The notes under the pieces are model-generated. The model saw only the letters and a list, made by a program, of their open reading frames with translations, searched no databases and had not been told where the DNA came from. DNA of 64,000 bases from Piscinibacter sp. XHJ-5 (GTDB lineage Bacteria; Pseudomonadota; Gammaproteobacteria; Burkholderiales; Burkholderiaceae_C), in the NCBI RefSeq assembly GCF_029855045.1, contig NZ_CP123228.1, positions 4,712,001 through 4,776,000 on the forward strand, written 5' to 3'. The translations under genes were made by a program, and so were the position numbers. Below, piece by piece: positions 26,871 to 36,430 of this stretch; position 1 is the first letter of the stretch; the number at the start of each line of letters is the position of its first letter.

Positions 26871-27320
26871 GGGTGCCTTGTCGGTCGGGACTGCGTTGCG
26901 CTGGGGGGTCGGAAGTGTGCGATGGAGGTGGCGCTATGACGGCGGCATGTGGCAATGCACCACGGCGGCCTACCGCGTCGGCCAGATCGATTTCGTTAAC
27001 GCGTGGATCGGAAGCAGCGATCGCGCAAGGTGGGCTGTTGCGCAGCGTTTGAAGCCGGTGGCCGCCGCGGCCCTACTCACGCTGACTGGCACCAATCAGT
27101 TGTTGGACCGCGGGATAGGTGCGGGCTCGAACGTCAGCTGTACGGGGCGCTGCGGTAGTACGACCTCCACGACACGTTCACCGCCGCGTCGCGGACCGCT
27201 TCGCCGCCGCTCGAACCAGCGGTACCGACCCAGAGCCGAAGTAGACGCGGGCATCCAGACTTCCCGCCAACGGACGTTGATCAGATCAAGACCTTCGTTG
27301 CGAAAAGCGCACAACGCTAC
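26871..27320. other. 450-bp intergenic region without a recognisable gene
   Basis: Short ORFs exist on both strands (for example 27096-27314 minus) but none resembles a known protein or has a convincing ribosome site. The region ends in the first tetR operator. Some shorter phrases, such as WREVWMPASTSALGRYRWF on the minus strand, hint at decayed coding but cannot be assigned. Confidence 0.45.
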
Positions 27321-27335
27321 TAGACGACTGGTCTA
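27321..27335. promoter_or_regulatory. TetR operator 1, TAGACGACTGGTCTA
   Basis: A 15-bp inverted repeat with perfect TAGAC/GTCTA arms immediately upstream of the tetR start region. Nearly the same 15-mer recurs at 28012-28026 before the DJ-1-like gene (one base changed: T to C at position 9). The spacing, just before the coding start, fits autorepression. Confidence 0.7.
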
Positions 27336-27356
27336 CTCTTGCCTACAGTGATGCTC

Positions 27357-27959
27357 ATGCGCTCCTCCCACGACACCTTCGACACCCGCCAGAGCATTGT
27401 CAACGCCGCCCAAAAGATCATGAGCGGCAAAGGCTTCTCTGCGGTCGGCTTGAACGAGATCCTGAGTTCAGCCAACGTTCCGAAAGGGTCGTTCTATCAC
27501 TACTTCGAGTCCAAGGATGCGCTTGGCGAAGCGCTGCTAACCGAGTATTTCGACGACTACCTGACCGACATGGATCACACGCTGAACATGCCGGGCCAAA
27601 ATGCGGCGCAGCGGTTGATGAACTACTGGCTCCAATGGGCGCAGGCGCAGCAGAGTTTCGATTGCCAGGGCAAATGCCTCGCGGTGAAACTGGGAGCGGA
27701 GGTCTCCGACCTGTCGGAGTCGATGCGCCAAGCGCTCAAGACCGGCACGGCCGAAATCATCGGCCGTCTGGCGGTCACCATCGAGGCTGGGGCAGCCGAT
27801 GGCTCCCTGGAAGTCGAAGGTCGCGCCGATGAAGTAGCGCAGAACCTCTATCAACTTTGGCTCGGCGCCAGCGTGATGGCGAAGATCGTGCGCGACGCCC
27901 AGCCGTTTGAAGAAGCACTGCGGATGACACGCCGGATATTGCACCTACCCGCTGCCTGA
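27357..27959 (+). CDS. TetR-family regulator (AcrR/NemR-like)
   Basis: A 200-residue regulator. HTH: RQSIVNAAQKIMSGKGFSAV, GLNEILSSANVPKGSFYHYF, with the recognition helix within the latter. The C-terminal domain has a conserved Cys (FDCQGKCLAVKLG), similar to redox- or electrophile-sensing NemR/AcuR-type regulators. Several close in-frame starts exist (27339 TTG, 27351 ATG, 27357 ATG); the last is chosen. It should repress itself and the DJ-1-like gene through the twin operators. Confidence 0.85.
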   Translation: MRSSHDTFDTRQSIVNAAQKIMSGKGFSAVGLNEILSSANVPKGSFYHYFESKDALGEALLTEYFDDYLTDMDHTLNMPGQNAAQRLMNYWLQWAQAQQSFDCQGKCLAVKLGAEVSDLSESMRQALKTGTAEIIGRLAVTIEAGAADGSLEVEGRADEVAQNLYQLWLGASVMAKIVRDAQPFEEALRMTRRILHLPAA

Positions 27960-27981
27960 CGGTGGGCAGGTTCGAAGGAAT

Positions 27982-27999
27982 GCGCAGAGCGCTTTTTTT
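27982..27999 (+). terminator. Weak intrinsic terminator after tetR
   Basis: GCGC-AGA-GCGC followed by seven T residues. The stem is short (4 bp, GC only) but the T-tract is clear. It separates tetR from the second operator and the DJ-1-like gene. Confidence 0.5.
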
Positions 28000-28011
28000 C
28001 CGACCTGGAAC

Positions 28012-28026
28012 TAGACGACCGGTCTA
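28012..28026. promoter_or_regulatory. TetR operator 2, TAGACGACCGGTCTA
   Basis: Second copy of the 15-bp operator, located about 58 bp upstream of the DJ-1-like start. The core GACC/GGTC is fully symmetric: AGACGACCGGTCT. It lets the preceding TetR gene control the following gene as a separate unit. Confidence 0.7.
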
Positions 28027-28083
28027 ATAGTGGCGCGCCGGCGTCCCCCTTCCTCGCCACTTTCACATCCGAAAGGAATGAAG

Positions 28084-28770
28084 ATGAAGATCCTGATTGT
28101 CCTGACCTCCCACGATGAACTCGGCAACACCGGGCTCAAGACTGGCTTCTGGCTGGAAGAGCTCGCAGCGCCCTACTACGAGTTCAAGGCCGCCGGTGCC
28201 GACATCGTGTTGGCCTCGCCCCGCGGCGGCCAGCCGCCGCTGGATCCCAAGAGCAACTCCGAAGCATTCCGCACCGAGGCGACCCGGCGATTCGAGGCGG
28301 ACGCCGATGCCATGGCCGCGCTCGCGAGCACCGTGCCGCTGGCAAAGGTCACTCACGAAGGCTTCGATGCCGTGTTCTATCCCGGCGGACACGGCCCTCT
28401 GTGGGATCTGGCCGAAGACCCAAACTCGGTCAAGTTGATCGAAAGCACCCTGCAGGCAGGAAAGCCGGTGGCGCTGGTCTGCCATGCGCCTGGCGTTCTT
28501 CGCCATGCGAAGCGCGCGGATGGGCAGCCGCTGGTGGAAGGCCAGAAGGTCACCGGCTTCACCAACTCCGAGGAAGCCGCGGTGGAGCTGACCGACGTGG
28601 TGCCTTTCCTCGTGGAGGACGAGCTCAAACGTCTCGGCGGTCGCTTCCAACGCGCGGGCGACTGGCAGTCGTTTGTCGTGCAGGACGGACTGCTGATCAC
28701 CGGCCAGAACCCGGCTTCGTCCGCAGAGGCGGCGGTGCGTGTGATGACGGAGCTGGCGCGGGCGCGCTGA
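28084..28770 (+). CDS. DJ-1/PfpI (Hsp31-like) glutamine-amidotransferase-fold protein
   Basis: A 228-residue class I GATase-like protein. The nucleophile elbow is ALVCHAPGVL with the reactive Cys, and the preceding PGGHGPLWDLAED supplies backbone and acid residues; LVEGQKVTGFTNSEE and LITGQNPASS complete the Hsp31-like pattern. Relatives act as glyoxalase III/methylglyoxal-detoxifying enzymes, deglycases or holding chaperones. The second of two in-frame ATGs is chosen because AAGGA is then 7 nt upstream. Control by the preceding electrophile-type TetR fits reactive-carbonyl stress. Confidence 0.85.
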   Translation: MKILIVLTSHDELGNTGLKTGFWLEELAAPYYEFKAAGADIVLASPRGGQPPLDPKSNSEAFRTEATRRFEADADAMAALASTVPLAKVTHEGFDAVFYPGGHGPLWDLAEDPNSVKLIESTLQAGKPVALVCHAPGVLRHAKRADGQPLVEGQKVTGFTNSEEAAVELTDVVPFLVEDELKRLGGRFQRAGDWQSFVVQDGLLITGQNPASSAEAAVRVMTELARAR

Positions 28771-28867
28771 GCCTTGCGAGCCGCGCCGCATCGCTCTCCC
28801 CGAACTCGAGCTGCACCCTGCACAAGTGGCGCAGACGAGTTCGATTCATCCGCTGGCCGAGCCCGCA

Positions 28868-30151
28868 ATGTTGCAAGGCGAGCGGAAGGCCGAAGCCCCG
28901 GCAGCGAAGGCGAACTCGAGTTTGACATTGGCCGCCGGCATTGCCTGCATCGTGTTGGTCGCCATCGACCTTCGCCCGGGGATCGTGTCGGTGGGACCGC
29001 TGCTCGGACAGATCCGCAACGAGTTCGGGATCTCCAACGCGCAGGCTTCCCTGTTGACGGCGATTCCCAACATCCTGATGGGCTTGCTGGCGTTGCCCAC
29101 ACCGTGGCTTGCACGGCGATTCGGCCGCGATCGTGTCATCCTGGCCGCGCTCACCACGCTTAGCATCGCCTCGCTGCTGCGGGCCTTCGTCCAAACGACG
29201 ACCCAACTGCTTGTCACCACGGCAGGCGTGGGTGCCGGCATCGCAGTCGCCGGCGCCCTGATCTCAGGCTTCGTCAAGGCCCGGTTCCCGCGGCATGTGT
29301 CGTTGCTGATGGGTCTGTACGCAATGTCGATCGGACTGGGCAGCACTTTGGCCGCAGCTGCGACCGCTCCGCTCTCGGCACTTGGCGGCGGCTGGCGGCT
29401 CGGAACGGGCATCTGGGCGCTGCCAGGGTTGACCGCCATCGCTGCGTGGACGGTCGTGTCACGATCTGAGCGGACGGCCGAGCCGGCCTCGGTCTCAGAG
29501 TTGGCTGGGGCGCGTCGCCATCCTGCGAGTTCAGTGAGCGCTTGGCTGGTGGCTTCCTACTTCGCGACCAACAACTTCTTGTTCTTCGGCTTCCTGTCCT
29601 GGATCGCGCCGATCTATCGGGAGCTCGGTGCGACTGCGGCGCACGCAGGGCTGCTGCTGGCCTGCTTCACGATGGCGTTCATGTTCTCCAACCCGCTGCC
29701 CGCCCTGCTTTCCAAGAGCGAGGATCGCCGATGGCTGGTCGGACTGTTCGCGAGCCTCGCTCTTGTCGGGCTCTTTGCAACCGCCGTCGCGCCGACGTTG
29801 ATGCCCTTGGTGATGATCCCCATCGTGGCGTGCGGTATCGGTGCCTCGTTTTCGCTCGGCATGACACTCCCGCTCGACAACGCATCGAGCCCAGAGGAGG
29901 CCAACTCTTGGACGTCCTTCGTCCTGTTCGTCGGCTACCTTCTCGGAGCGCTCGGGCCCCTCACGCTTGGGCTGCTGCGAGATCGAACCGGGAGTTTCCA
30001 CGCAGCCCTTTGGACACTGGTGGCTGCCGCCGCTCTCATGGTTTCGCTGGCTCCGTTTCTCTCGCCGACGCACCGTCGTGCGAAGGCGCAGCGTGCCGGA
30101 GGGGCGGGCACTAGACACCGCCCACCAAACGTCGGGGCAAATCCGGCTTGA
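28868..30151 (+). CDS. CynX/NimT-family MFS transporter
   Basis: A 427-residue inner-membrane transporter with 12 helices. The hallmark of the CynX/NimT (cyanate porter) family is visible at IDLRPGIVSVGPLLGQI and in PNILMGLLALPTPWLARRFGR. Cyanate, nitroimidazole efflux or other substrates are known in the family; the substrate here is unknown. A GTG 42 nt upstream could be the start; the ATG is preferred on length. It follows the DJ-1-like gene by 97 bp and might belong to the same TetR regulon. Confidence 0.8.
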   Translation: MLQGERKAEAPAAKANSSLTLAAGIACIVLVAIDLRPGIVSVGPLLGQIRNEFGISNAQASLLTAIPNILMGLLALPTPWLARRFGRDRVILAALTTLSIASLLRAFVQTTTQLLVTTAGVGAGIAVAGALISGFVKARFPRHVSLLMGLYAMSIGLGSTLAAAATAPLSALGGGWRLGTGIWALPGLTAIAAWTVVSRSERTAEPASVSELAGARRHPASSVSAWLVASYFATNNFLFFGFLSWIAPIYRELGATAAHAGLLLACFTMAFMFSNPLPALLSKSEDRRWLVGLFASLALVGLFATAVAPTLMPLVMIPIVACGIGASFSLGMTLPLDNASSPEEANSWTSFVLFVGYLLGALGPLTLGLLRDRTGSFHAALWTLVAAAALMVSLAPFLSPTHRRAKAQRAGGAGTRHRPPNVGANPA

Positions 30152-30390
30152 ATGAGGCGGTGCGTTGGCGGCGGCGCTGGCTGTCGCGACCGTCTCTTCC
30201 TGGCCGAGGCTGTCAGTTCGCTCCCCGATGCCGACAACGGCCCTTCGGAAGTGATCGCCTCGCGGCCATCGGCAGCTGTCAGCGAGCTTTGGGGAGCGCG
30301 TGGTCCCGGCCAAGAACCGCCGCTCGAACTCGGAACTCGATTCGCTGGTGACCGCTCTGCGGGCACAGCGCACGAAGCCCCCTCGACACG

Positions 30391-31566
30391 TCACCGCGGG
30401 ATTGGCACCAATTGCTCGAGGATCGCGTAGGCCGCCTCGACCCGCGCCGGAATCGGAAAATTTCTGTTGGCCAGAATGACCAGGCCGAATCGCTTTGCCG
30501 GCACGAAGGCGACATAGGCGCCGAAACCGCCCGTCGATCCGGTCTTGTCGAACAAGCGTGGCGAGGCAGGCCGTTGCGACGCCTCGGGCTGCACGGGGTT
30601 CGGGTCGAAGATGACCTCTGGCGCATTCCCGCCCAGCAGCAGCTCGCGGGACAGCGGGTAGGGAAACTGCTCCCACCCGAAGCCCTGCACCATGCCACCG
30701 AGCCTGAAACGGCCGACCTGGGTGATGCGGATCGCTTCGCGCAGCGAGGCATCCGGCCCGCTGGGGTCGATGTTTGCCTGCACGAACCGGAGCAAGTCCG
30801 AGGCCGTCGACTTGATGCCGTAGGTTTCGTCGTCCAACGGACCGGGATTCACCCGTACCGGTCTGCCTTCGCGGTAGCCCCAGGCGTAGTCGCCCATGGC
30901 GTGGGGCGGCACCTGGATGTACGTGTGGCTCATGCCCAGCGTGCGCAAGAGGTGTGTCTCGATCAATCTCGCGAAGTCACCCTTCATCGCGACGGCAACC
31001 ACTGCGCCCAGCAGCCCGACGCTCGGATTGGAATACTGCCGCACCGTTCCAGGCCGTCCCTCGGCCTTCCAGTCGTGGAAATATGCAAGCGCGGCACTGT
31101 CGTCTCCAACAGGTTCGGGAAACTGCAGTGGCAAGCCGCCGGCGGTGTGTGTCCCCAGATGGAGCAGCGTGGCCCGGTCGATGGGCTGACCCTTCAGGCG
31201 AGGAAGATAGCGCCCAGGATGATCGTCCAGCGAGAGCTTGCCGGTCACGTGCCCATAGGCTGCCAACGTCGTGGTGAACATCTTGCTGATCGAGCCGATC
31301 TCGAAGATCGTCGATTCGGTCACCCGCGCCTGGGTCTCCTTGGACGCCACCCCGTAATTGAAGACGTAGGACCGGCCATCCACCGTCAGCGACACCGCCA
31401 CGCCGGGTATGTCGTGCTGAGACATGAGCGGGCGAATCGTCCCGTCGACGATGGCCCTGACTTTCGCAGCGTCGTTGCTGGCGCTCGACGCGAGGGGAAC
31501 CAGCAGTGCAAGCAGGAGCGACAGCGCTCGGGTACGACAGGGCATGGACGCAGGAGCGATGCTCAT
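30391..31566 (-). CDS. Class C (AmpC-like) serine beta-lactamase
   Basis: A 391-residue periplasmic protein. It has a signal peptide (SLLLALLVPLASSAS) and the complete class C active-site set: SISK (Ser92, Lys95), YSN (Tyr178-Asn180) and KTG (Lys341). FEIGSISKMFT, HLGTHTAGGLPLQFP and QYSNPSVGLLG are diagnostic of AmpC-type enzymes rather than distant esterases. It would hydrolyse cephalosporins and related beta-lactams. No adjacent ampR is seen, so regulation is unclear. Confidence 0.9.
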   Translation of the reverse strand: MSIAPASMPCRTRALSLLLALLVPLASSASNDAAKVRAIVDGTIRPLMSQHDIPGVAVSLTVDGRSYVFNYGVASKETQARVTESTIFEIGSISKMFTTTLAAYGHVTGKLSLDDHPGRYLPRLKGQPIDRATLLHLGTHTAGGLPLQFPEPVGDDSAALAYFHDWKAEGRPGTVRQYSNPSVGLLGAVVAVAMKGDFARLIETHLLRTLGMSHTYIQVPPHAMGDYAWGYREGRPVRVNPGPLDDETYGIKSTASDLLRFVQANIDPSGPDASLREAIRITQVGRFRLGGMVQGFGWEQFPYPLSRELLLGGNAPEVIFDPNPVQPEASQRPASPRLFDKTGSTGGFGAYVAFVPAKRFGLVILANRNFPIPARVEAAYAILEQLVPIPR

Positions 31567-31684
31567 CGCGCGATCTTCGTGCATCGCGCGCTGCAGCGTT
31601 GAAGCGTTGAAGCGTTGTTTCCTGGCCCCCAGGAAAGCCGATCACGAGACGGCGCCGGTCAGCGCCGCCTCGTGCCGAAGAGTG

Positions 31685-34600
31685 TCAGGGCGTGACGCTC
31701 TGGACGATCACGTCGCCAGACCCGACCACCAGGTTCGTGTCGGTCCTGACCTGAACGTTGCCCAACAAGACGCGACCTGCTGCTGGCGCCGCATTCGCGG
31801 TCACGCTGCCCGGAACCGTCCACGACGCGCCCGCCGGCCGCAGGGCGTTGGCGTCGGTCACGCTGATGCTGCCGAATGCCGCATTGACGAACACATCCCG
31901 GTAGTTGTAGCTGGTCGTGCCTGCGGGTACCGAATAGCCGTCAATCAGCACCAGCCAGGTGCCGGCCGCCGGATTGGCGATGGTCACCGACTCGTCAGAG
32001 TCGCCGTCGGCGCTCTGCCCCGCCAGCACGCAGGTCCCGGTGCTGCAGTTGTAGACGTACAGGTCGAGGTCGGCCGCCGGGTCCGACGGACTGTTGATCG
32101 CCGCGCGCAGCGATGTCGATCCGGCTGCCACCTGCACCAGGTACTGCTGCTGCGCTCCGCCGGCGATCGTCGGCGTCGCCTGCACCGCGCTGCCCAGGGT
32201 CGTCCCGAACGCGCGGCCGGTGAATGCACCGAAGCCGTTGGTGATCGTGTAAGTGCGCGCCACCGGCACACCGATCCCGGCAGCCGCGATCACATCGGGA
32301 TTCGGCGAGACCGAGGCACCCAGGATCGATGCCGTCAGTGAGAACGGTGCCGCATCGGTGTCCGAGGTACGCCGCGCGTCGACGGTGACTTCCCAGACGC
32401 CCGCCAGCGGGTTGTCGAGGGTGCGGCTGTTGGGGCTGCCGGTGCTGCAGGCCAGGCCCACGTAGCAGTTCGAAACTGCGTTGCTGTCGATACCGACGCC
32501 GTACGGATGCCACCTCAAGAACCGCGCCTGCCCCGTGCCGGGTGATCCGGACGGACCCGTGAAGTCGACCTTGAAAGCTGGCGCTCCCGCCGGAACCTGG
32601 AAGAAGTAGCTCTTTGACTGCGCGCGGTCGATGGTCGAACTTGTCGTCACCGCATAGTTGTTGGCGGCCGTGAACTTGTCCGCGGCGATCACCGTGTTCA
32701 TGATCCGGTACTCGATACCCGCGGACTCGGGGCTGTCCAGCGTCATGATCGCCGAGTGTTCGCCAGCGACCGATGGATTGATCGTGACGGGGAACTGCAC
32801 CGGCGTGTTCAGCGGCAGGTTGACCGACCCAGGCGATGCAAACGAAGCGACATCGCCGAGCCAGTTGACGTTGTACGTGACCGCGGTCGAAGGCCTTGGG
32901 TGCGCACCAGCGTATAGGTCCGCGTGTAAGGGCTGCCCACGGTCACGCCTTCACGGTCGTAGATGCCCACGCCAATGCCCGGTTGCGCCAGGAATCCGCT
33001 CAGAACGGTGTTGACCGGAACACTCGCCGAGAACTCGGAGGTCTTGATGTTGGTCTTCAGCAGGTTCCAGGCCACGCCGGTGTTCATCAGCCCGTTGCCC
33101 TGCCAGGTGATCGGCACCCGGGTGAAATCAGCATTGGCCTCGGTGATCAGGCTTGCCGACGACAGCATCGCCTGGCGCAGCTGCGCGGGCTGGTACTGGA
33201 CGCCCACCTGCTTGGCCGCGCTGATCAGCAATGCCGCCGCGCCGGCAGCCTGGGGCGCCGCCATCGACGTGCCATTGAACAGCGAATAGCCAGGTGGCAC
33301 CACCGCCGCGAGCCCGCCGCCAGGTTGCCACATCGGTGTGGTCGAAATGGCGTTGCCCGCAGCCAGTATCTCGGGCTTGAAGCCGCCGTCCTCACGCGGC
33401 CCGCGCGAGGAGAAGTAATGCACGTTGTGGTCGAACTGCGTGATGACGCCGTAGTTGGCGAGGTGCGATGCCTTGCTCACGTAGGCGCCGACGCTCACGA
33501 CCTTGGATGCGACCGAAGGATCGCCGACGGTGTTCAGGCCCGGGCCGCTGTTGCCGGCCGAGAGAAACATCTGGACCTTGTAGCGCTCGATCAGCCGGTT
33601 GTACAGCTCGGCGCGCGCGGTGTTGCCGTCGTTCAACGACGGCAGCCCGCCGACGGACATGTTGATCACATCGACGTTGGCTTGCTTGGCCGCGTAGATC
33701 ATGCCTTCGATCATTGCGTGCGCTGTGCAGCCTGTGATGAACAGGCACACCCGCACCGAGACGATCTTGGCACCCGGCGCCGCCCCGCTCATCTGGCCGC
33801 CGAACATGGCGTTGGCCGCCGTGATGCCGGCCACGTGCGAGCCGTGCGCGCCGGAAACGATGCCGATGTTGACAACCTTGTTCTTGCCGTCGGTCTGCAC
33901 GACGAAGGGCATGCGCTCGGCCACCGCGGTTGCCGGGTTGTCGGTGCCGAAGTAGCCGACGTCGCGGTTGACGCGGTAGTCGGTCATCGCCTTCTCGTCG
34001 GCAAAGCTGCGGTTCTGGTTCGTATCGACCCAGACAACGTTCGTCGCCGGATCCCACAGCACGGCGAAGAGGCCGCTGCTGCCGGAAGGATTGCCGTCGC
34101 GGTTGACGTCGGACTGGACTTCGCCGCCCAAGCGCGCATCACGCTCGTTGAACACGCCGATGCGGAACGCCCCGGCGTACGGTGCCTTGTATGAGACGCC
34201 GTTGAAAGTGACGTTGGCGCCGCTGACCTGCGCCGACATGTTGATCCATGTCGGGTCGTCGTCGGTGAAGGGGTCGGTGTACGTGACCCAGTCGACGATC
34301 TTCGCCTCGCCGGTCGAAGTGGTCCGCAGCGACGGGTGGTCGAGCGTGACGCCGCTGTCCAGGATGCCGATCGTGACCTTGCGGCCGTCGAAGGTCGGAT
34401 TGGCCGTGACGAATTGCGCCGCACCCGTGTCCTGCGTCGGCATGTAGGGGTTCGCGCGCGGCGTCGCGGCACTCGGCGGTGCCTGCGGAATCAGCGCTGC
34501 GGCGCCGTCTGGCCGCGGGTCAGGCAGCGGCAGAACTTCATCCAAGTCGATGAAGCGCACCGACCCCAGCGCCGCCACCTTCTCGACCTGCCCAGTGTCG

Positions 34601-34887
34601 ACCACAACGCGCAGATAGTCGATCGAGTCCTCGCTGTACACGACCTTGCCGCCCAGCGACGTAATCGCCGACTTTGCGGTCGCGGTCTGGCCCGACACCG
34701 CGGCAATCAGGAGGGTCACGCTTCGTTGACCCTGGTCGCGCAAAGCCCTCAGCTGTAGCTCGGTCGTGTGGCTGAGTTTGCCGGTTCGCGCATAGGCCCC
34801 GGCCGACGCCTCGTCGCTGAACCCCATGCTCAAGGCAACCGCTGTGACGCAGATCGCGATGGCCGATCCGATGTAGCTTCTCCGCAT
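31685..34887 (-). pseudogene. Secreted S8 (subtilisin-like) peptidase gene broken by a frameshift
   Basis: Start MRRSYIGSAIAICVTAVALS has an AGGAGGGG site 4-8 nt upstream and encodes a signal peptide. The peptidase domain keeps its triad: Asp177 (GILDSGV), His348 (GAHGSHVAGI), Ser541 (NGTSMAAPQ). At about 32893-32903 a one-base loss throws the ribosome into a stop at 32809. In the restored frame the protein continues RPSTAVTYNVNWLGDVASFA, with about 400 more residues of beta-sandwich repeats (pre-peptidase-C-like DLDLYVYNCSTG, GTWLVLIDGY) ending IVQSVTP. The C-terminal part thus has no start of its own. Total about 1067 residues when repaired. A sequencing error at the homopolymer CCCAAGG is a real alternative. 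Confidence 0.8.
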
Positions 34888-35048
34888 AGACCCCTCCTGG
34901 CGCACCTGGTGGGAACGCGTCGTTCAAACGCCGACTCGGCCAGAGCGAAGCTCGAGGCCGCTGCTGCGTACGTCGCGCCCGTTGGCGAAATTTCTCGGAC
35001 TGTTGCGACGAATGTGGGCGGGGTGCTTGTGCTCGTCAATTAGGGCGC

Positions 35049-35399
35049 TTACCCATAAACCCGAAGTCGCACTGCGTAGCCGAGGCCTCGCCGCAAGCGG
35101 GCGTGAGCGTCGTCAACCACGCCGACGCTGAGCAGCGCATCGGCCAGGAACGCCACGTACACCAGCACGAAGGCCAGATCGCGGCCGTCCTCGATCTCGG
35201 CCAGCGCGTCGCGCATCGCGACGATGCCGGCACCGGCTTCGCCTTGCTCGAAGTGCGCTCGCCCGGCAATCAGACGCGCCTCGATCAGCAAGGTCTCCAT
35301 CCCATGCTCTTGCGACAGCGTCACCAGTGCGTCCGCCGCGGCCACGAATTCTTCGGGCCGTCCACACGCTGCGTAGACAGTCTCTTCAAGCCCGACCAC
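35049..35399 (-). pseudogene. TPR-repeat fragment, probably the C-terminal remnant of a large ATPase or cyclase regulator
   Basis: About 116 codons that lack a convincing ribosome site. The peptide (ETLLIEARLIAGRAHFEQGE, AGAGIVAMRDALAEIED, FVLVYVAFLADALLSVG) closely matches the tetratricopeptide tail of adenylate-cyclase/AAA-type regulators, where EQGE..AGI..MR.AL is common. The catalytic and ATPase parts are absent and no upstream coding in the frame is seen. Confidence 0.5.
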
Positions 35400-35487
35400 C
35401 GCGCCGACCGCCTACCTGCGGGGACGACAAGCTCTCTTCGGACGATTACGCTGCACGCCATCGATCAAATCCTGAAGGGGTGACGCC

Positions 35488-35859
35488 ATGCTCACGTACC
35501 GGGCCGCGGCGCTGATGGCTGCCTTGATGACACTCACCTTGGCGCTGCCTCAGGATGCCGAGGCCCGCGGCGGCAGACGCGCGGGCAGCCACAGCACCAA
35601 GAGCAAGTCCACGAACAGCGATGGCGACCGATCCCCCGCCAGCAGCGCTGAAACGACCACCAACTCCACGCCCCGCACCCGAGTGACTGCCGTTCGGTCG
35701 GCGGGCGATGCTCAGCAAGCTCCAGCACGCGCCCAAGGCCAGGCGAGACAGGAGCCGGCCCCGGGACCCGACGTGGAATGCGCGGACGGGTTGATCACGC
35801 GCGCCCCGGGCGGCTGCAGCGGACACGGCGGTGCTGCCTCGAAGGTGCGCAAGCGGTAG
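35488..35859 (+). CDS. Secreted, basic, low-complexity protein with a DUF3761-like C-terminus
   Basis: A 123-residue protein with a signal peptide (ALMAALMTLTLALPQDAEA, cleavage after AEA), a Ser/Thr/Arg/Gln-rich middle and the C-terminal motif CADGLITRAPGGCSGHGG. The motif resembles the CKDGT...C.HHGG end of DUF3761 proteins; their function is not established. It may be a cell-surface or wall-associated protein. ATG with AAGGGG 8 nt upstream. Confidence 0.6.
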   Translation: MLTYRAAALMAALMTLTLALPQDAEARGGRRAGSHSTKSKSTNSDGDRSPASSAETTTNSTPRTRVTAVRSAGDAQQAPARAQGQARQEPAPGPDVECADGLITRAPGGCSGHGGAASKVRKR

Positions 35860-35962
35860 TGCGGCCTGTGCTCATTGATGCGAGATCGAGTCGTGCCCTG
35901 TCTTGGAACCGGCCGCATGCGCGCAGAATCCCCCGCAAGCGATCAGCCAATCAGGAGGCAGC

Positions 35963-36430
35963 ATGTCGCAACTTCGGGGCGGATGTCGTTGCGGCGCGGT
36001 GCGCTACACGGTCGCGCTCGAGACCCTGCCGCGGACGTATGCATGCCATTGCCGGGACTGTCAGACCTGGACCGGCAGCGCCTTCAGTCAACAGGCGCTC
36101 CTGCCTGATACCGCGCTGAACGTGAGCGGTCCCGTGACGGTCTTCGAGCTGACGACCCCCAGCGGCAGTATCTCGACGCAACGCATGTGCGGCGTGTGCC
36201 ACACGCGCATCTACAACTCGAACAGCGGCAAACCGGGTTTCATGATCTTGCGCGCCGGTACGCTGGACCGAAGCGACGAGCTCGACGTCGCCGCCCACAT
36301 CTGGGTGAACCGCAAGCAGCCCTGGCTCGAACTGCCCGACGACGTTGCCACCTGGCCCGAGGCGGCTCCATTCGCGCAACTGCTGCAGGTGCTGGCGTCG
36401 GACGACCCGGCCAAACAGCAATTCACGTGA
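35963..36430 (+). CDS. GFA family zinc protein
   Basis: A 155-residue protein with the GFA fold. Its zinc clusters are GGCRCGAVRYTV, CHCRDCQTWTGSAF and CGVCHTRIY. It is the second GFA protein in the window and differs from the first by having a longer C-terminal helix (PFAQLLQVLASDDPAKQQF). CAGGAGG lies 6 nt before the start. It overlaps the following ankyrin gene by 4 nt (GTGA), so the two are cotranslated. Confidence 0.85.
   Translation: MSQLRGGCRCGAVRYTVALETLPRTYACHCRDCQTWTGSAFSQQALLPDTALNVSGPVTVFELTTPSGSISTQRMCGVCHTRIYNSNSGKPGFMILRAGTLDRSDELDVAAHIWVNRKQPWLELPDDVATWPEAAPFAQLLQVLASDDPAKQQFT

Noticed and set aside
27096..27314. A 72-codon minus-strand ORF upstream of tetR
   Set aside because: No ribosome site or family similarity; the region looks non-coding or decayed.
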